DNA of 8,042 nt, from NCBI GenBank assembly GCA_934661105.1, contig CAKUIV010000091.1:1-8042 (forward strand), given 5' to 3'. Every line of letters begins with the position of its first letter. Positions within the stretch are counted from its first letter, which is position 1. The position numbers were made by a program, and so were the translations under genes. The stretch comes from an uncultured Ellagibacter sp. GTDB taxonomy: Bacteria; Actinomycetota; Coriobacteriia; Coriobacteriales; Eggerthellaceae. This document shows positions 1 through 6,615 of the stretch, piece after piece. Under the pieces are notes generated by a model. It was not told the origin of the DNA. It ran no database searches and was given only the letters and a program-made list of their open reading frames with translations.

Positions 1-248
1 CCGTTCTGGGAGAGCTCGACCATGCCGGTGAGCACGTCGACGTACTGGTAGGACTGACGCGCCGTGCGGCCGCGCTTGCGATCGACTTCCATGATGAACA
101 GCTGCGGATGAACCTGAGTGAGAACGCCTTCGCTCTCGACGATCTTCGAGCGGCCCATGTTCGCGCGCACTTTCAAACGCTGCCCGACGAAATCATGCAG
201 CGTGTCGTGAATCGAATCGACGATTTTTGCCTGCTGTGCCAAATCCAT
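1..248 (-). CDS. veg: Veg family protein (partial, runs off left edge)
   Basis: This is the first 82 codons of a small protein starting MDLAQQAKIVDSIHDTLHDF and cut by the window edge. It matches the Veg family (DUF1021) by recall: an N-terminal helix, then a beta core with VGQRLKVRANMGRSK, the VLTQVHPQLFIMEVD strand pair, and the hallmark SYQYVDVLTGMVEL near the end. Veg proteins are usually about 80-90 aa, so only a few residues should be missing. The start is ATG at 248 with a GAGAGG ribosome site about 10 nt upstream. In Bacillus, Veg is a highly transcribed small protein linked to biofilm matrix control; its biochemical role is not settled. A terminator and its own promoter separate it from the respiratory operon upstream, so it is probably functionally unrelated to it. 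Confidence 0.85.
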   Translation of the reverse strand, partial: MDLAQQAKIVDSIHDTLHDFVGQRLKVRANMGRSKIVESEGVLTQVHPQLFIMEVDRKRGRTARQSYQYVDVLTGMVELSQN

Positions 249-289
249 GCTAGATCTACCTCTCGCATATATAGTTATCTCGAGCATGT

Positions 290-318
290 ATTTTACCATC
301 CACGTCAATGGCATGCAA
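290..318 (-). promoter_or_regulatory. Probable promoter of veg
   Basis: On the minus strand a -10-like TAAAAT (295-290) lies 17 nt from a weak -35-like TTGCAT (318-313) in an AT-rich stretch that contrasts with the surrounding high GC. Transcription would begin near 283, giving a leader of roughly 35 nt before the veg ATG. The -10 matches consensus at 5 of 6 positions and the -35 only at 3, so the call rests on spacing, AT-richness and position. Confidence 0.45.
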
Positions 319-395
319 AAAATGTGGAGTAAAAGGCATAAATAACGGGTAAAATGGATAGGTTGTCAGCTCAAATCCGACTCCATCCCCTTATC

Positions 396-429
396 AAGCA
401 AAAGCGCCCTGCTCGCATGCAGGGCGCTT
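396..429 (-). terminator. Rho-independent terminator of the molybdoenzyme operon
   Basis: A perfect 11-bp GC-rich stem (402-412 with 419-429, arm AAGCGCCCTGC) closes a 6-nt loop. On the minus strand it is followed by TTTTGCTT. It sits about 30 nt after the stop of the NrfD anchor gene and ahead of the veg promoter, where a terminator for the three-gene operon is expected. The plus-strand side also has a T-rich tail (CTTCTTTCGTT), so it may work in both directions. Confidence 0.8.
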
Positions 430-459
430 CTTTCGTTATGGGAAACCGCTTGTCGCGCG

Positions 460-1725
460 CTACACGGGAACGCCGTCGGAAACGCGCGCGCCCTTGCCAG
501 CGCGGGATACGCTCGAACCATGCGCTTCGCAGCTTTCGACCCCACCGTCTTCCACCGCGACAACGGGCACGTTCGAAGGCAGGAGCTTGCGCGACAACAC
601 GATGAACGCCAGCGCACCGAGCGCCACCACGCCGAGCGCCACCACGATCTCGACCCACGTCGGCGCATAGGTGCCAAGCGTCGCGAACACGTCCATGCCC
701 GAGGCGCCGCGTGCCGCGCTGGAGCCCGAGATGACACCCGGCGCACCGGCGATGTTGAACTCGTAGAACGACGTGAACAAAAGCCACACGCGCTTGCAGA
801 ACACGCCCAGCACCACCAGCACGCTCGCCAGGCCGACCAGCTTCATGTTCGCGCGGTTCTTCGCGAACACCATCAGGCAGAACGGGATGACCAAGCCGCC
901 GATGATCTCGATCCAGAAAAACGGTGCGGTGATGCCGCCGACCATCACGGCCAGCGCCTCGGCGCCCTTCGCGCCCGGATACGCCATGGTCAGGCATTCG
1001 CAGCCGATGAAGAACGCATCCACCGCGATGCACACGGCAAGCAGGCCGGCCAGGCTGGAGATCAGCTTCTTCTCTACCTTGAACAGACCGGACTTGTTCA
1101 GGCCCATGAGCGACAGCAGCAAAAGCGCCAGGCCGGAATCCATGGCCGAGGCCACGAAGATCGGCGCCATGATGGCCGAGTACCACTCTTTGGCCACTTG
1201 CAGGCCGAAGATCCACGCCGTCACGCTGTGCACCAGGATGGCGATGGGCAGCGCGAAGCGCGACACGATGGCGACCTTGTCCTTCGCACCCGGCTTCTTC
1301 GAGCACATGAACACCAGGTACACGATGTTGATGACGAGGTAGCACGAGATGACGCACACGTCCCACAGAAGCGGGCTGGTGGGGTTCGGACCGGTCAGGA
1401 TACGCCACACGCGCTGGACGCCGCCCATGTCGATGAGCACGAACATGCCCGCGCAGCAGATGCACACCGTCGAGCAGATGACGGCCGGCAGAGCCACCTT
1501 CTTGTACTCGGCGATATGGAACACGCTGGCCGAGCTGGCCACGATCAGACCGCCGGCCGACAGGCCGACGAAGAACATGAAGCACGTGATATAGAGGCCC
1601 CACGACACGCCGTTGTTCATGCCCGTCACGGCAAGGCCGTTCACGAGCTGGAAGATGTACGCGGCGAGCGCGACGACGACGATGACGCCGAGCACGCCGT
1701 ACGTTGTTTTGAGTTTAGTCGACAT
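460..1725 (-). CDS. nrfD: NrfD/PsrC-family membrane anchor subunit of molybdoenzyme
   Basis: A 421-aa polytopic membrane protein of the NrfD/PsrC family, the quinone-interacting anchor of multi-subunit molybdoenzymes. The family hallmark SWGLYITCFMFFVGLSAGG lies at residues 41-59. I count about ten hydrophobic segments (roughly 11-29, 44-65, 78-98, 121-140, 153-174, 184-207, 222-242, 262-287, 296-314, 356-378), which resembles ten-helix NrfD/ActC-type proteins more than eight-helix PsrC. Inferred role: passing electrons between menaquinone and the Fe-S subunit encoded just upstream. The start is ATG with an AAGGTGA ribosome site; the gap to the Fe-S gene is 17 nt, so co-transcription is very likely. 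It is the last gene before a strong terminator. The polar tail after residue 380 (about 40 aa, acidic then basic) is longer than expected and is presumably extramembrane. Confidence 0.88.
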   Translation of the reverse strand: MSTKLKTTYGVLGVIVVVALAAYIFQLVNGLAVTGMNNGVSWGLYITCFMFFVGLSAGGLIVASSASVFHIAEYKKVALPAVICSTVCICCAGMFVLIDMGGVQRVWRILTGPNPTSPLLWDVCVISCYLVINIVYLVFMCSKKPGAKDKVAIVSRFALPIAILVHSVTAWIFGLQVAKEWYSAIMAPIFVASAMDSGLALLLLSLMGLNKSGLFKVEKKLISSLAGLLAVCIAVDAFFIGCECLTMAYPGAKGAEALAVMVGGITAPFFWIEIIGGLVIPFCLMVFAKNRANMKLVGLASVLVVLGVFCKRVWLLFTSFYEFNIAGAPGVISGSSAARGASGMDVFATLGTYAPTWVEIVVALGVVALGALAFIVLSRKLLPSNVPVVAVEDGGVESCEAHGSSVSRAGKGARVSDGVPV

Positions 1726-1742
1726 GAAAAGTCACCTTCCCC

Positions 1743-2360
1743 TTAACCCAGGTAGTGGACTTTGGGGCGCGTTCCCTGCTCTTCGAGCAGCACGTAGCCC
1801 TTCTTCTCGCGGATAAGGCGGGAGACCTCGGAGTCGGGGTCGTCCAAGTCTCCGTAGGTGCGGGCGCGAGCGGGGCAGCACGCCACGCACATGGGCTCAT
1901 CGCCCTCATCGGTACGTTCCTTGCACAGCGTGCACTTCTCGGCAACGCCCTTCGGGCGAACCGGCACACGGCCATCTCCCCAGTTCGCGCCCGTGGAACG
2001 GGACGGCTCGCCCCAGTTGAAGACGCGCGCGTTGTAGGGGCACGCGGCCATGCACATGCGGCAGCCGATGCACTTGTCGTAGTCGATTTCGACACGACCC
2101 TTGTCGTCTTTGTAGGTAGCGCCCGTGGGGCACACGCGCTGGCACGCGGCGTTGTCGCAGTGCTGGCACGCAAGCGGCAGGTACGTGCGCGTGAGGTTGG
2201 GGTAGGTTCCCTCGGCGCCGTCGATCACGTCGACGCCTTCGGTGAGGATGCGGTTCCACAGCATGCCGTCAGGCACGTTGTTCTGCATCTTGCAGGCGTT
2301 TGCGCAGGTATGGCAACCGACGCAGCGCCCTTTGTCGATAACGATAGCCAATCGAGTCAT
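1743..2360 (-). CDS. Four-cluster [4Fe-4S] ferredoxin subunit (DmsB/PsrB/NrfC type)
   Basis: A 205-aa electron-transfer subunit of the DmsB/PsrB/NrfC type. Sixteen cysteines fall in the four expected groups: C13-C16-C19-C23 (CVGCHTCANAC), C65-C68-C73-C77 (CQHCDNAACQRVC), C97-C100-C103-C107 (CIGCRMCMAAC) and C143-C146-C158-C162. They should hold four [4Fe-4S] clusters forming a wire between the molybdenum centre and the membrane anchor. C161 is an extra cysteine next to the last ligand. There is no signal peptide, as usual for this family; it would be exported by hitch-hiking on the Tat signal of the catalytic subunit. The ATG follows an AAGGAG site with 8-nt spacing, and that site overlaps the stop codon of the catalytic gene, which suggests translational coupling. 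The middle position between catalytic and anchor genes is the classic order for such complexes. Confidence 0.92.
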   Translation of the reverse strand: MTRLAIVIDKGRCVGCHTCANACKMQNNVPDGMLWNRILTEGVDVIDGAEGTYPNLTRTYLPLACQHCDNAACQRVCPTGATYKDDKGRVEIDYDKCIGCRMCMAACPYNARVFNWGEPSRSTGANWGDGRVPVRPKGVAEKCTLCKERTDEGDEPMCVACCPARARTYGDLDDPDSEVSRLIREKKGYVLLEEQGTRPKVHYLG

Positions 2361-2372
2361 GAGAGCGCTCCT

Positions 2373-4796
2373 TTACGCCTTGCGGATTTCAACGAGCGTG
2401 TCCGAAAACGGGATCACGGGGCCTTGCATGAGCGCGTAGCCGCGCTCGGTCATCGTGTCGTTGGTGACGGACTGCATGTTGCCCTTCGCGATGTAGTCGG
2501 CCGTGGAGCCTTCCATAAGGCGCGCGGAGCCCGAGCGGATGGAGGGGTTTCCCGCCACGCGCACGTTGAAGCTGCCGCGGTCGTTGAACACCTCGACGAT
2601 GTCGCCCGTCTCAAGGCCGCGCGCGGAAAGCTCGTCGGGGTTGACTTCGATCGTGGGCTCCATGTACTGCTGGATCCACAGCGCGTCGTTGAACTGGTTG
2701 TGGATATGGAAACGCGTGCGAACGTTGGCGAGCTGCAGCGGGTAGGACGCGCGCAGCGTGCTGTCTGCGCCGATTTCGGTACACGCCTCCCACTGGGGAA
2801 GCGCCTGGCCGAAGTCGACGAGGCCGTCGTAGTACACATCCATGCGACCCGACACCGTAGCGTACTCGTAGTCGGTGAAGGCGCGACGCGTCTCAGCGGC
2901 GTTCTCGAGCGGCCACACCGCGCCCGCGTCCGAAAGCGCGTCGAGCGTGATCGAGCTTACGTACGGGTCTTCGGACGTCGCGAGGATGGCGCGCGAGAGC
3001 TCGGTGCCGTCTTCGGGCAGCACGTCGTCGGCGACGCCCATGCGGCGGGCGATCTCGCGCTCGATCCACAGGTCGGTCTTCGCCTCGAACAAGGGGTCGA
3101 TGACCTTTTCCTGCAGCACGATCTGGTTGTAGCCCACCTTCACGTTGCCGAAATCTGAATCGAGCTCGAAGCGCGTGGTCGTGGGAAGCACGTAGTCGGC
3201 CCACTTCGCGCCCTCGGTGAAGTACGCGTCGATCGTCACGATGAGGTCGAGCGAGCGCGCCCACTCCTCGGTCTTGGACATGTTCGCGAAGTGCTGCGCC
3301 ACCATGTCGCCGCAGAAGATGGCGGCACGGACGTTGTTCTTCTTGGTCGGCATGTCGTACGCCGCGACGGCGGCCTCGGTGGACGCTGCGTATTCCGCGG
3401 GAAGCGCCCAGGCGCCGAGCGTGCCGGTCTGGCCGGACCAGGTGCCGCCGACGTACACGCCCACGCCCGCACCGGGTTTGCTGATGTTGCCGGTGATGGC
3501 GACGAGGAGCGCCGCCGCGTGACCTGCGATGTCGGCGTTCGTCATCTTGTCGTTGCCGCCCCAGCCGAGCGCCAAGCTCGACGGGCCCTTGGCGTATTCG
3601 CGGGCGAGCTCGCGAATCTTGTCAGCGGGAATGCCGGTGATGCTCGACGCCCACTCGGCGCTGCATCCCGCATAGGTTTCCGTCATGACATCGTATACCG
3701 TGCGCGCAGTCGCGCCGTTGACCGTCGCCATGCCCGAAAGCGCCGGGGTCGCAACCGCAGCGTAGGAAGCGGCGACGCCGGTAGCGGGATCGATCACGAA
3801 AAACGGGTTCGCGCCCCCCTTCTCGGGCTCTTCGGCCGACGCGTCGACCGCGTGCTCGCGGACGAGCTTGCCCGTCGCCGTATCGACGAGGAACGGCAGG
3901 CTCGTGTGCTCGGCCATGAACTGCTCGTCGGCGAGGCCTTCCTCCAGAATGACCGAGATCATGCCCAGAAACAGCGCGGCGTCGGTGCCGGGCTCGATGG
4001 GAACCCATTCGTCGGACTTCGAGGCGGTGGTGGAGAAGTGCGGGTCGACCGTCACCATTTTCGCGCCCGCGTCCTTCGCCTCGAAGAACAGGCGCACCTG
4101 CGGAAGCGTCGACTCGCAGAAGTTCGACCCGACGGTGAGCACCATGCGGGAATCGACCCAGTCGCGCGGGTCGGCGGTGGAGGTGGCATACCCGCCGCCG
4201 TAGCCGATCGCGGGGTCGAGGCCGTTGCCGATGCCGACGTCGATGCCGGTGAACCCGCTGCCGCGAGCGCCCAGAAGCGCCGCCAGGTTCGCGGAATTCA
4301 CCTCCGACGACGTCATGACCATGACGGCGTCCTTGCCGCTCTCCGCCTGGATGCGCTTGATGTCGTCGGTGATCGCGTCAAGCGCCTCATCCCAACTGAT
4401 CTGGGTGAATTCGTTCGCTCCACGCTCGCCCACGCGCTTGAGCGGCGCCTGGATGCGCCCCGCGCCGTAGATATGCTGCACCTCGGAGATGCCCTTCAGG
4501 CAGATGGTGCGGTAGCGGTCGTCGGTGCTTGCGGGATTCGGCTCGACGAGCACCATGCGCCCGTCGCGCACGGTGCATTTCAGCGGGCACATGCCGCCGC
4601 AGTGGGATTGATGGTAGGTGCAAGCGGTGTATTCCGCCGGCTGCTCGCTGGCCTGGGCGGTACGCGGCGCAAGCCAACCGTCCGATTGCGTCATGCTCGC
4701 CGCCCCGGCAAGCCCGAGCGTGGCAGCCGCGGCGCCTGCGCCCTTGAGAAAGCTTCTGCGGGAAAAGCCGTTTTTCAGGCCCGTCGCTTCTGACAT
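2373..4796 (-). CDS. Tat-exported molybdopterin oxidoreductase, DMSO reductase superfamily catalytic subunit
   Basis: An 807-aa catalytic subunit. The twin-arginine signal (SRRSFLKG, residues 12-19) is followed by an alanine-rich core and a likely cleavage after AQA at 47-49. An N-terminal [4Fe-4S] site is C66-x3-C70-x3-C74-x24-C99. The molybdopterin core follows, with VTVDPHFSTTASKSDEWVPI at 248-267 and the PGTDAAL motif at 269-275. The C-terminal dinucleotide-binding domain spans about 683-805 (VRTRFHIHNQF; VNPDELSARGLETGDIVEVF). It should sit outside the membrane and reduce or oxidise a small substrate via the Fe-S and NrfD partners encoded 12 and 630 nt downstream. The substrate cannot be told: sulfoxide, N-oxide, sulfur oxyanion and aromatic dehydroxylation are all open. 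I chose ATG 4796 because AAGGAGG lies just upstream and it puts the Arg pair at 13-14; an in-frame start at 4868 would add 24 residues before the signal. No TorD/DmsD-type chaperone is encoded in the window. Confidence 0.92.
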   Translation of the reverse strand: MSEATGLKNGFSRRSFLKGAGAAAATLGLAGAASMTQSDGWLAPRTAQASEQPAEYTACTYHQSHCGGMCPLKCTVRDGRMVLVEPNPASTDDRYRTICLKGISEVQHIYGAGRIQAPLKRVGERGANEFTQISWDEALDAITDDIKRIQAESGKDAVMVMTSSEVNSANLAALLGARGSGFTGIDVGIGNGLDPAIGYGGGYATSTADPRDWVDSRMVLTVGSNFCESTLPQVRLFFEAKDAGAKMVTVDPHFSTTASKSDEWVPIEPGTDAALFLGMISVILEEGLADEQFMAEHTSLPFLVDTATGKLVREHAVDASAEEPEKGGANPFFVIDPATGVAASYAAVATPALSGMATVNGATARTVYDVMTETYAGCSAEWASSITGIPADKIRELAREYAKGPSSLALGWGGNDKMTNADIAGHAAALLVAITGNISKPGAGVGVYVGGTWSGQTGTLGAWALPAEYAASTEAAVAAYDMPTKKNNVRAAIFCGDMVAQHFANMSKTEEWARSLDLIVTIDAYFTEGAKWADYVLPTTTRFELDSDFGNVKVGYNQIVLQEKVIDPLFEAKTDLWIEREIARRMGVADDVLPEDGTELSRAILATSEDPYVSSITLDALSDAGAVWPLENAAETRRAFTDYEYATVSGRMDVYYDGLVDFGQALPQWEACTEIGADSTLRASYPLQLANVRTRFHIHNQFNDALWIQQYMEPTIEVNPDELSARGLETGDIVEVFNDRGSFNVRVAGNPSIRSGSARLMEGSTADYIAKGNMQSVTNDTMTERGYALMQGPVIPFSDTLVEIRKA

Positions 4797-4876
4797 TTCC
4801 CCTCCTTCGATATGGCAGGGCATATATGCCAGTTGCGCGCCCATCTCCGCACGCCCTCGCGCAAACACGCCCCCTC

Positions 4877-4897
4877 GCGCCGATTGCGGCGCTTTTT
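4877..4897 (+). terminator. Plus-strand terminator-like hairpin inside the molybdoenzyme leader
   Basis: GCGCCG (4877-4882) pairs with CGGCGC (4887-4892) around an ATTG loop and is followed by TTTTT on the plus strand. The intrinsic-terminator form therefore faces against the genes. No plus-strand gene is present to need it. It could stop antisense transcription from the AT-rich operator region or simply act as a leader hairpin in the minus-strand mRNA. The stem is only 6 bp. Confidence 0.35.
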
Positions 4898-4935
4898 CAT
4901 CCTGTCACGGGAATCGGCCGACTCCGTTAGCGACC

Positions 4936-4964
4936 ACTATACGAAATTATCCTATGACAATCAA
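4936..4964 (-). promoter_or_regulatory. Probable promoter of the molybdoenzyme operon
   Basis: On the minus strand, -35 TTGATT (4964-4959) and -10 TATAGT (4941-4936) are 17 nt apart, matching consensus at 4/6 and 5/6. Transcription would start near 4929, giving a leader of about 130 nt to the ATG at 4796. The right half of the operator pair covers the -35 to -10 spacer, so a bound protein would be expected to block polymerase. An alternative is ATGACA with GATAAT at 16-nt spacing inside the same repeat. Confidence 0.5.
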
Positions 4965-4983
4965 TATTGTCATAGGATAATTT
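4944..4983. promoter_or_regulatory. Doubled dyad operator (perfect 18-bp inverted repeat) upstream of the molybdoenzyme gene
   Basis: AAATTATCCTATGACAAT (4944-4961) is followed by CAAT and then its exact reverse complement (4966-4983). Each arm contains a 16-nt block, ATTATCCTATGACAAT, that is itself a near palindrome (ATTRTC.TA.GAYAAT), so the structure reads as two operator copies in mirror image with centres about 20 bp apart, close to two helical turns. The same block with one base changed lies in the promoter of the gntR-containing operon (7686-7701). Outer GT/AC spacing (TTGTC...GACAA) suits a GntR-type dimer. The likely binder is the GntR protein encoded at 6116-6604; this is inference. 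Confidence 0.6.
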
Positions 4984-5045
4984 TCCAAATTGTTTGCGGA
5001 GGTTGGCTTATTCGTAACGAACTGCGACGATAAGGACCCGAAGCG

Positions 5046-5072
5046 AGCGTTTTCCAACCATGGGGAAACGCT
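5046..5072. other. Hairpin downstream of the slipin gene
   Basis: AGCGTTTTCC (5046-5055) pairs with GGGAAACGCT (5063-5072) as a 10-bp stem with one G-T pair and a 7-nt loop, about 35 nt after the slipin stop codon. There is no T run on either side, so it is not a typical intrinsic terminator. It may protect the 3' end of the mRNA or cause partial termination before the downstream operon. Confidence 0.35.
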
Positions 5073-5106
5073 TGCCCAACGGCCAGGCGGCAGCGGCGAC
5101 CCTCGG

Positions 5107-6090
5107 CTAGAGCGCGCCCTTCCCCTTGAAGGCGTCTTTCGCGGCGTCGCCGAGCACGTCGCCGAATCCTTCCGAGAAGCTCGAGGGAACGACGACGGTG
5201 CCGCCGGTTTCGCGTACGCTCTCGTAGAGCAGATGCATCGCGCGAAGACGCAGCGCCGCGTCGTTTTCGGAATAGATCTCCCCCATCTCCGCTATCATCT
5301 CGGCGATGTCGGTCTCGGCCTCCATGAGGGTGATACGGGCGCGTTTGCGCTGCTCAGCCTGGGCCTCGAGCGACATCACGTCCTGCAGTTCCTTCGGCAT
5401 GACGATGTCGCGGACCTCGACGGAGAGCACGGTGATGCCCCAGGGCGCGACCTTTTCCTCGAGCACGCCTTTGAGCTCGCGGTCGAGCTGCTCGCGGCGG
5501 ATGGCGACCTCGGCGGCGCCTGCGCGCCCGATCGCGTCGCGTAGGGCGGTCTGCGCGGCAAGCTCGACGGCGCGCGAGAAGTCGCCCACCTCGGTGCAGG
5601 CCGCCTTCGCGTCCCACACCACCCAGAACAGCACCGCGTTCACGTCAAGCGGCACCAAATCGGCCGAAAGCGTCTCCTCGGCGCCGAACGACGTGGTGCG
5701 CACGCGGCAGTCGACGCGCAGCGCGTTCTGCTCGACGACGGGAATCGTCCAGTACAGCCCCGGGCCCGACACGCGGTTGAACTTCCCCAGGCGCAGAACG
5801 ACGACCTTTTCCCATTGCTGCGCGATGTGAGCCGACGAGGCAGCGACGAGGGCGACCGCCAGAGCGCCCGCGACGTGCCAGACGCCGATCGGCGCAACGA
5901 GGCACGATGCGGCGAAAAGCACGATGGCGAACGCGACGGCGAAAAGCACGACGCTGAAGAGGACCGGCCCGAACCCCGACGTTCGCTCGCCTACCGGGTC
6001 GGCACCGCCATCAGGGACGATGCCCCGACTTGCCTTCGCCTTTTCCGACACGGGAGTGCCGGCGCCTTTCGATCCGAATCCGAAAGCCAT
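5107..6090 (-). CDS. Slipin (stomatin-like SPFH/band 7 membrane protein)
   Basis: A 327-aa protein of the bacterial slipin group. After a polar N-terminus come two closely spaced hydrophobic segments (about 41-63 and 68-88), probably a membrane hairpin. The SPFH domain starts at QQWEKVVVLRLGKF (91-104) and includes SGPGLYWTIPVVEQ, GAEETLSADLVPLDV (137-150), AAQTALRDAIGRA (178-190) and WGITVLSVEVRDI. A helical, probably coiled-coil stretch follows (about 237-290). Such proteins oligomerise as membrane scaffolds and are often proposed to organise or protect membrane complexes. There is no NfeD protease partner next to it. I chose ATG 6090 because AAGGA lies 8 nt upstream; ATG 6099 and GTG 6126 are also in frame, the latter overlapping gntR without a ribosome site. 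The 25-nt gap after gntR implies co-transcription. Confidence 0.88.
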   Translation of the reverse strand: MAFGFGSKGAGTPVSEKAKASRGIVPDGGADPVGERTSGFGPVLFSVVLFAVAFAIVLFAASCLVAPIGVWHVAGALAVALVAASSAHIAQQWEKVVVLRLGKFNRVSGPGLYWTIPVVEQNALRVDCRVRTTSFGAEETLSADLVPLDVNAVLFWVVWDAKAACTEVGDFSRAVELAAQTALRDAIGRAGAAEVAIRREQLDRELKGVLEEKVAPWGITVLSVEVRDIVMPKELQDVMSLEAQAEQRKRARITLMEAETDIAEMIAEMGEIYSENDAALRLRAMHLLYESVRETGGTVVVPSSFSEGFGDVLGDAAKDAFKGKGAL

Positions 6091-6115
6091 GCGATTCATC
6101 CTTCCCTTATGCCCG

Positions 6116-6604
6116 CTACGCGCCACGAACGGCCGTCGGCGCCGGTGCGTTCACGTCGACCTTCACGATGCGCGCGCCGCCCTGCTGCGAGGTGTCGCCA
6201 CCCTCTTCGCTTTTCGCGTGCTGGATACGCCCGAGCATGCAACGGCGCACGTCATCAAGCGACATCCCCAAACCGCGGCACGCCGTTATGCAGTCGTCGA
6301 CGATCACGTCGGCCTCGGGTATCGAAGAAACCTCGCCCGCATCGGCCGCGATGCCGCGCACGAACACGCCGCGCCCGCGCGTCGATTCCAAGAATCCGTC
6401 CGACACGAGGCTCAAGTACGCCTTGTTCACGGTGTTGTAATTGATGGATATCTCGGAGGCGAGCCCGCGCACCGTGGGCAGCTGGTCACCCGGCTGGAAA
6501 TACCCCGAATCGATCAGGTAAACGAGGCGTTGGCGAAGCTGCGCCCAAAGCGGCACGTCAGATGACTCGTCGACCTCGAACGTGAACGACTTCTTCTGCC
6601 CCAT
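6116..6604 (-). CDS. GntR-family transcriptional regulator, small YtrA-like type
   Basis: A 162-aa regulator. The N-terminal winged helix-turn-helix spans about residues 16-84: VPLWAQLRQRLVYLIDSG, the FQPGDQLPTVRGLA turn, the recognition region ISINYNTVNKAYLSLVSDGF and the wing ESTRGRGVFV. The C-terminal part (85-162) is too short for a FadR- or HutC-type ligand domain, which points to the YtrA-like branch; residues 98-130 look helical and the last 30 are low-complexity. The start is ATG 6604 with a strong AGGAGG site 7 nt upstream; that site overlaps the stop of the NrfD-like gene, so translation is probably coupled. A longer in-frame reading extends far upstream but only as a shadow of the NrfD-like gene. 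Predicted targets are the matching dyads at 7686-7701 and 4944-4983, giving self-control and control of the neighbouring molybdoenzyme. No effector can be predicted. Confidence 0.9.
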   Translation of the reverse strand: MGQKKSFTFEVDESSDVPLWAQLRQRLVYLIDSGYFQPGDQLPTVRGLASEISINYNTVNKAYLSLVSDGFLESTRGRGVFVRGIAADAGEVSSIPEADVIVDDCITACRGLGMSLDDVRRCMLGRIQHAKSEEGGDTSQQGGARIVKVDVNAPAPTAVRGA

Positions 6605-6615
6605 CGTGTTTCCTC

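Larger units (their letters stand above)
4797..5106. other. Intergenic regulatory region between slipin gene and molybdoenzyme operon
   Basis: About 310 nt with no credible gene on either strand. Reading toward the molybdoenzyme gene it holds a hairpin after the slipin stop (5046-5072), a short TTCGTAACGAA near-palindrome (5011-5021), an AT-rich block with the doubled operator and promoter (4936-4983), a leader of about 130 nt containing a hairpin (4877-4897), and the AAGGAGG ribosome site of the catalytic gene (4801-4807). The operator block is sharply AT-rich against GC-rich flanks. Confidence 0.7.

Noticed and set aside
108..332. 74-codon plus-strand open frame at the left end
   Set aside because: It lies opposite the Veg coding sequence and its promoter, and the Veg frame has clear family similarity.
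371..1603. Long open frames overlapping the anchor gene on both strands (for example minus 371-1603 and plus 520-1746)
   Set aside because: They are rich in Arg, His and Gly with no family signature and overlap the clear NrfD protein, as expected of out-of-frame reading in high-GC DNA.
1755..3158. 467-codon plus-strand open frame opposite the Fe-S and catalytic genes
   Set aside because: It is antisense to two strongly supported genes, has no recognisable domain, and shows the His/Arg/Ala/Val bias of a mirror frame.
3291..4793. 500-codon plus-strand open frame opposite the molybdopterin gene
   Set aside because: Antisense shadow of a gene with clear Tat, Fe-S and molybdopterin motifs; no domain of its own.
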